Shown: positions 5,510 to 9,835 of the stretch, piece after piece | How positions within the stretch are numbered: the stretch's first letter is position 1 | Layout: every line of letters starts with the position of its first letter | Source: Bauldia sp. | GTDB taxonomy: Bacteria; Pseudomonadota; Alphaproteobacteria; Rhizobiales; Kaistiaceae | Assembly (NCBI GenBank): GCA_020442095.1 | Contig: JAGRKY010000297.1 | Location: forward strand, 943 to 10,777 | Reading direction: 5' to 3' | Length of the DNA: 9,835 bases | Position numbers and translations under genes: made by a program | The notes under the pieces: model-generated | Told to the model about the DNA's origin: nothing | Databases searched by the model: none | The model's input: only the letters and a program-made list of their open reading frames with translations

Positions 5510-8500
5510 CTACCGCGTCGTGCCGACCACCTCGACCGTCGAGGCGCCGGTCCGTGCCCGGAGATACGGCCGGTACATATCCTCGACCGTCGCACCCGGC
5601 TGCGCGTAGACGCCGGGCGAAACCGCACGCATCGCGTAGGCGACGCTGAACTGCAGCGGGTCGCTGGCATCCCGATCGATCGCCGCGACGAAGCGGTCGG
5701 TCCGGGCCTCGGTGTGGGCGGCTTCCCGCTCGACATCGAGCCAGTTGAAGGAGGTGACCTCGCCGCTTGCCGAGATGTTGGGATTCTCGATCTCGTAGCC
5801 GGCGGGGATCGGATCGACCACCAGCAGATTCCCGTCCCGACCTTGCGTCGCGGTGACCGTCAGGACCACGACGACGCGGTCGTTCTGGGCAACGGCAGCG
5901 ATGTCCCGCGGCTCGCCCTCGGGCGTGTAATAGGCGCGTTCGATCTGGAAGCCGTCGCCGCCGGCCGGCTCGGGGACAACCGTCACGCCGGTCGTGGCGA
6001 CCGAGGCATCGAAGGTTTCCGGTCCGGGATTGGTGATGACGACGGGCGCCCTTTCGATGCGCGCCTGGTTGTATTCCTTGAACACCGGTCCGGGCACCGC
6101 AGCGCCGTCGATATCGAAGTCGCTCTTCGCGGCGTCCTCGATGAGGGCGGCGGCCGCCATCAGCATCCAGGCATTCTCCTGCGTGCTGGTGTAGCGGCGA
6201 TGCTCGTAAGCCACGGCAACCTTGTCGGTCAGCGTGCGGATGTCGCGGACATCGATCTTGTTCTCCGCCGCAAGCGCCAGCACCGCCGCCTCGTCGCGGA
6301 GATTGCTGCCATAGTCACCACGCCAGACTTCGTCGCGGTCACGGTCGATATCTCGGTAGGCGACGTTGAAAGCCTCGTTGGCCCGGCGGCGATCGCCGTA
6401 GAGGGCGAGAGCCGCACCGATCTGGGCCTTGGCGAGCGCCGTGCCGAAATTACCGATCCGGGTTTCCGCGTAGTAGCGCAGGTCACCAATCGACGCCCGG
6501 CCGTTCCTGGCAAGGACGTAGAGCGCGTAGGCAATATCCTCGCCGCCATTCTGGAAGTCGTCGGCATAGGCGATGCGATTGGCGAGGTTGTCGACGGCGA
6601 GCCCGACCGGAAGCTCCGGGATGTCATATCCCTTCTCGGCCGCCCGAGTGAGGAAGTCCGTGACATAGGCGTCGAGCCAGAGATCGCCCGTGTTGTACGG
6701 CCCCCAGAGACCGAAGCTGCCGCTCGCCGACTGGTTGGAGAGGATCTTGACGATCGCCTTCTGGACCCGGTCATGGACCTTTTCGTCGGAAGACACGCCA
6801 ATCGTCGCCGCAACCTCATCGAGATAGACGAGCGGCATGGCGCGACTGGTCAACTGCTCGGTACAGCCGTAGGGATAGCGGCTCAGGGCAGCAAGGATAC
6901 CGGCAACATCGAGCCGGCTCGCGCCGCCGACAGACACCGCGACCGAGGCCGTGCCGGGCACAAATTCGTAGAAGGGCTCGGCATCGAGCGTGAGCGTGCC
7001 GCCGGGTGCCAGCGAAACCAGGTTCCGCCGGGTGACCGGCTCGCCGGGCGGGCGTATGCCGAGCATCAATTCCTTCGGCAGGGTCCTGCCATCCGGCAGG
7101 GCGAGCGTCACATCGATCGCGTAGTCGCCGACAACCTCGCCGGCGATCGGCACGTTGAACCGCGCACGTCCCTTCTCCTCCAGCGTCACCGTGCGTTCGC
7201 GATCCGCCGCCGCCATGCCGATGCCGTCGCCGGCACCGATGGTGACGCGATAGTCGCCGGCCGGGCCGGAAACGTTGTTGATCTCGACAAGCAGACGCGA
7301 GCTGTCGCCGGTGTGAAGGAAGCGCGGGATGCTGGCGCTGACCACGACCGGATCACGGACGAAGACATCCTTCGCGCCGTGGCCGACGCCGTCCTCCGAC
7401 CAGGCCATGACCATGACACGGACGGTGCCGTTGAACTCGGGCAGGTCGAAGGAGACAGTGGCCTTGCCGTCCGGCCCGACCTCGACGATGCCGGAATAGA
7501 AGGCGAGGAGCTTCTCGGTCGGCGGCGGCGCCGCGAGCCGGGTCGGTCCGCCATCGCCGCCGGAACGGATCGCGCCCGGCACGCCCTGCATGCGGTCGAT
7601 CAGCAATCCATAAAGGTCGCGGATCTCCATGCCGAGCTTGCGCTGACCGAAATACCAGTCGTCCGGCGCCGGGGTCTTGAAGTTGGTGAGGTTGAGGATG
7701 CCGACATCGACCGCGGCGACGGTGACATAGGCCTTCGTCCCCGGCGCGAGGTTGTCGATGGCGACCGGGATCGTCATCGCCTGGCGCGGACGCACCTCCT
7801 CCGGCAGGTCGATGCTGACATCGAGGTCGCGATCGCCGGGCTCGACCTTCGCCCAGGTCAGGCCGAGGGCGCGCGCCGGCATGCGCTTCGCCGGGATGTC
7901 CATCGGCCGGTAGAGCGCGGCGGTGACATAAGCGCCCGGCCCCCACTGGTCGGTGACCTCGAGGTCGACGGTCGTGCCGTCTTCCGGAACCTCAACCGCC
8001 TTGGTGGTGATCAGCCGGTCGTCGATGACGCTGACAAGGGCGATGCCGGCGAAGCGCGGATCGAGGCGAAGCTTCGCCGTCTCACCAATGCGGTAGGCCG
8101 GCTTGTCGAGCGCTACCGCCAGCACGTCCGGCGTCTCGGAGCCCGCGGCGGAAACGTACCAGCCGGCATAGAAGTCGTAGCTGGTGGCGGCCGCCTCGTC
8201 GCCCAGCCGCTCGACGGTCAGCCGGTAGCGGCCCCAGTCGACCTGGGTCGAAATGCTCGTCGCGCCGTCTGCGGCGACGTCGATGTCGCCGGAATCGACC
8301 CGGTGCGGCGTGGTGATGAGCTCATAGTCCCAGGTGCCGTTCGACTGGTACCACTGATAGTCGGTCTCGATGCGTTCGAGCCGCCACGACAGGCCGGGCG
8401 CGGCCATCCGCTCGCCGGACGGAGACACGAGGACGACGTCGAAGCCGACGGTCGAATCCTCCTCGACCTCGTCGCCGTCGAATTTCGGCTTGAGGCCGAT

Positions 8501-9835
8501 CAGCGGCGTCGCCGGCTGGACCGGCAGGTTGAGCGTGCGCTCGACGGCGCGGCCATTGGTGTCGGCGACCCTGACGATGATCCTCGCGTCGAAGGGACGG
8601 GTGGAGACGGGCATGTCCTCCGGCAGGCCGACGTCGAGCGTCGCCTTGCCGGCTTCATCGGTCGTCTCGGCGAGGTCGATCGGTCGCCGCATCGGCTCGA
8701 TCGCTTCGTCGGCGAGGCCGAAGACATAGCCGTTGAAGCCGTCGAGCGACGTCGCCGGCCGGATATCGATGTCACCCTCGACCGGCAGTCCGGGCGCGGG
8801 CGCGCCATAGAGATAGCGAGCCTCGAGCTCGATCGTCGCCGGCTCGGAAGCGCTCAGCGCCTTCGATTGCGTCGAGAGCTCGAAAGCGAGCCGCTCGGGC
8901 ACGAAATCCTCGACCAGCACCGAGGTCTGGGCGATCGGGCGTCCTTCCGGATCGGCATAGAGGCTGACCTGCCAGGAGCCGCGCATCGCGGTATCCTCGA
9001 GCGGGATCGAGGCCGAATAGCCGCCGAGCCCGCCGTCCGACAGGGTCTTCTTGAGATATTCGACGCCGTCCGGCCGCTCGATTACCATGGTGATCGGCAG
9101 TCCGGTAATCGCGTCCGCCCGGGCATCGCGGACGAGAGCCGTGAGGTTGACCGTTTCGCCAGGACGGTAGATGCCGCGCTCGGGCGTCAGGAAGACGTCG
9201 ATGGGGCCAGGCGCCGGGCGTCCGTCGACGCCGCGATCGGACAGGTCGAAGGCCGAACGCTTCATGTCGATGAAGGCGAAGTCGCCGTCGGCGGTCGTCG
9301 CATCGATCAGCTGCGGCGAGAGCCCGCCGGTGCCGCGCGCGAGCCCCGGCTCGAAACGGGCATAGCCGTTGGCGTCGGTGGTCGCCTCGCCGAGAATGTC
9401 GTTGTTGGTCGCCACCAGCCGCAGCTTGACGTTCGCGACCGGCTCGGCCGTCGACAGGGACCGGACGAAGGTGCTGATGCCGTCGGTGCCGGACAGCGTC
9501 GTCAGGCCGAGGTCGGAGACGACGAACCATTGCGTCGCCAGGCTGCTCCAATCGTCGGTATCGAGCTCGGCCTTCGCCGTGATCACGTAGACGCCGGGCT
9601 TGAGCGTCCCGATCGCGCTATCGATCGGCACCGCCGTGGTGATCGTCTGGTTGAGCTCGGAGGGGATAACGATCTCGCCTTCCCAGACCTTCTCGCCCTT
9701 CTCGTATTCGATGTTGTTTGCCGAATAAGGAGCGAGCTTGCGCATGAACTGGTTGTCGCGCAGCGTGTTGGCGAGACCGCGCTCGCCGATCCGGTAGATC
9801 GCCGCCTTGGCGACATCGGTGTTGACCGAGACGAG
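5510..9835 (-). CDS. yfhM: Bacterial alpha-2-macroglobulin, thioester type (5' end outside window)
   Basis: Large periplasmic protease trap of the YfhM/MagD type: cleavage of a bait region by a protease exposes a reactive thioester that links to the attacker. The frame is open from the stop at 5512-5510 to the window edge, giving 1,441 residues; the ATG at 9745 is internal, because the 30 codons before it (LVSVNTDVAKAAIYRIGERG onward) continue a macroglobulin domain. In visible numbering, an MG2-type domain with PERGIYRPGETVNLTALVRD lies near 215-310, a bait-region-domain type segment begins near 575 (AYRIGETAKLRL), and a Gly/Pro-rich bait-like stretch follows the conserved EIRDLYGLLIDRMQG (about 740-775). 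The A2M core has DPVVVSASIPRFLHTGDSSR. The thioester is in YPYGCTEQ (CTEQ at 6865-6854), followed by the helical thioester domain and a C-terminal receptor-binding-like domain. The 450 residues after the cysteine match E. coli YfhM (about 466), so roughly 200 or more N-terminal residues, including the export signal, lie beyond the edge. It leads the operon with pbpC. Confidence 0.95.
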   Translation of the reverse strand, partial: LVSVNTDVAKAAIYRIGERGLANTLRDNQFMRKLAPYSANNIEYEKGEKVWEGEIVIPSELNQTITTAVPIDSAIGTLKPGVYVITAKAELDTDDWSSLATQWFVVSDLGLTTLSGTDGISTFVRSLSTAEPVANVKLRLVATNNDILGEATTDANGYARFEPGLARGTGGLSPQLIDATTADGDFAFIDMKRSAFDLSDRGVDGRPAPGPIDVFLTPERGIYRPGETVNLTALVRDARADAITGLPITMVIERPDGVEYLKKTLSDGGLGGYSASIPLEDTAMRGSWQVSLYADPEGRPIAQTSVLVEDFVPERLAFELSTQSKALSASEPATIELEARYLYGAPAPGLPVEGDIDIRPATSLDGFNGYVFGLADEAIEPMRRPIDLAETTDEAGKATLDVGLPEDMPVSTRPFDARIIVRVADTNGRAVERTLNLPVQPATPLIGLKPKFDGDEVEEDSTVGFDVVLVSPSGERMAAPGLSWRLERIETDYQWYQSNGTWDYELITTPHRVDSGDIDVAADGATSISTQVDWGRYRLTVERLGDEAAATSYDFYAGWYVSAAGSETPDVLAVALDKPAYRIGETAKLRLDPRFAGIALVSVIDDRLITTKAVEVPEDGTTVDLEVTDQWGPGAYVTAALYRPMDIPAKRMPARALGLTWAKVEPGDRDLDVSIDLPEEVRPRQAMTIPVAIDNLAPGTKAYVTVAAVDVGILNLTNFKTPAPDDWYFGQRKLGMEIRDLYGLLIDRMQGVPGAIRSGGDGGPTRLAAPPPTEKLLAFYSGIVEVGPDGKATVSFDLPEFNGTVRVMVMAWSEDGVGHGAKDVFVRDPVVVSASIPRFLHTGDSSRLLVEINNVSGPAGDYRVTIGAGDGIGMAAADRERTVTLEEKGRARFNVPIAGEVVGDYAIDVTLALPDGRTLPKELMLGIRPPGEPVTRRNLVSLAPGGTLTLDAEPFYEFVPGTASVAVSVGGASRLDVAGILAALSRYPYGCTEQLTSRAMPLVYLDEVAATIGVSSDEKVHDRVQKAIVKILSNQSASGSFGLWGPYNTGDLWLDAYVTDFLTRAAEKGYDIPELPVGLAVDNLANRIAYADDFQNGGEDIAYALYVLARNGRASIGDLRYYAETRIGNFGTALAKAQIGAALALYGDRRRANEAFNVAYRDIDRDRDEVWRGDYGSNLRDEAAVLALAAENKIDVRDIRTLTDKVAVAYEHRRYTSTQENAWMLMAAAALIEDAAKSDFDIDGAAVPGPVFKEYNQARIERAPVVITNPGPETFDASVATTGVTVVPEPAGGDGFQIERAYYTPEGEPRDIAAVAQNDRVVVVLTVTATQGRDGNLLVVDPIPAGYEIENPNISASGEVTSFNWLDVEREAAHTEARTDRFVAAIDRDASDPLQFSVAYAMRAVSPGVYAQPGATVEDMYRPYLRARTGASTVEVVGTTR

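Noticed and set aside
4098..5609. Plus-strand frame of 503 codons opposite pbpC
   Set aside because: It has the same in-register antisense effect as above, while the pbpC strand carries complete GT51 and transpeptidase motifs.
9743..9745. ATG as the start of the alpha-2-macroglobulin gene
   Set aside because: The frame stays open for 30 more codons to the window edge and these encode macroglobulin-like sequence. A start here would also leave no export signal.

Overview
The window is GC-rich and gene-dense, with codon use and gene content typical of an alphaproteobacterium. Hyphomicrobiales (rhizobial relatives) is my best guess, from the XseA tail ending in GSLF, the cTTGAC-type -35 element and the strong avoidance of TTA, CTA and TCA codons. 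This placement is inference. I see no mobile element, CRISPR array, tRNA or rRNA, and base composition looks uniform across the window.

Layout. Positions 1-115 (minus strand) hold the first 38 codons of a gene that runs off the left edge; its sequence looks like the start of a repeat or beta-helix surface protein. A divergent spacer (116-326) separates it from a rightward pair. That pair is xseA (327-1874, large subunit of exonuclease VII) and a small two-helix membrane protein of the STM3941-like type (1875-2417), whose ATG directly follows the xseA stop codon. These two meet, tail to tail and with no spacer, a long leftward block: a thioester-containing alpha-2-macroglobulin (9835-5510, 5' end outside the window), penicillin-binding protein 1C (pbpC, 5489-3363), a small periplasmic c-type cytochrome (3335-3009) and a GNAT acetyltransferase (2978-2418). 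Gaps inside this block are only 20-30 bases, so it reads as one operon.

How the genes work together. The alpha-2-macroglobulin/PBP1C pair is an established bacterial association. The former is thought to trap foreign proteases in the periplasm, and the latter to polymerise and crosslink peptidoglycan where the wall is damaged. The CxEQ thioester, the GT51 motifs and the SxxK/SxN/KTG motifs are all present, so both proteins should be active. The cytochrome and the acetyltransferase are not standard members of that pair, and their link to it is positional only.

No clearly undescribed system stands out. The points most worth a second look are possible translation-control structures (a hairpin covering the ribosome-binding site of the left-edge gene with a competing upstream partner, and a hairpin at the xseA/membrane-protein junction), the lack of a ribosome-binding site before xseA, and the operon tail of cytochrome plus acetyltransferase.
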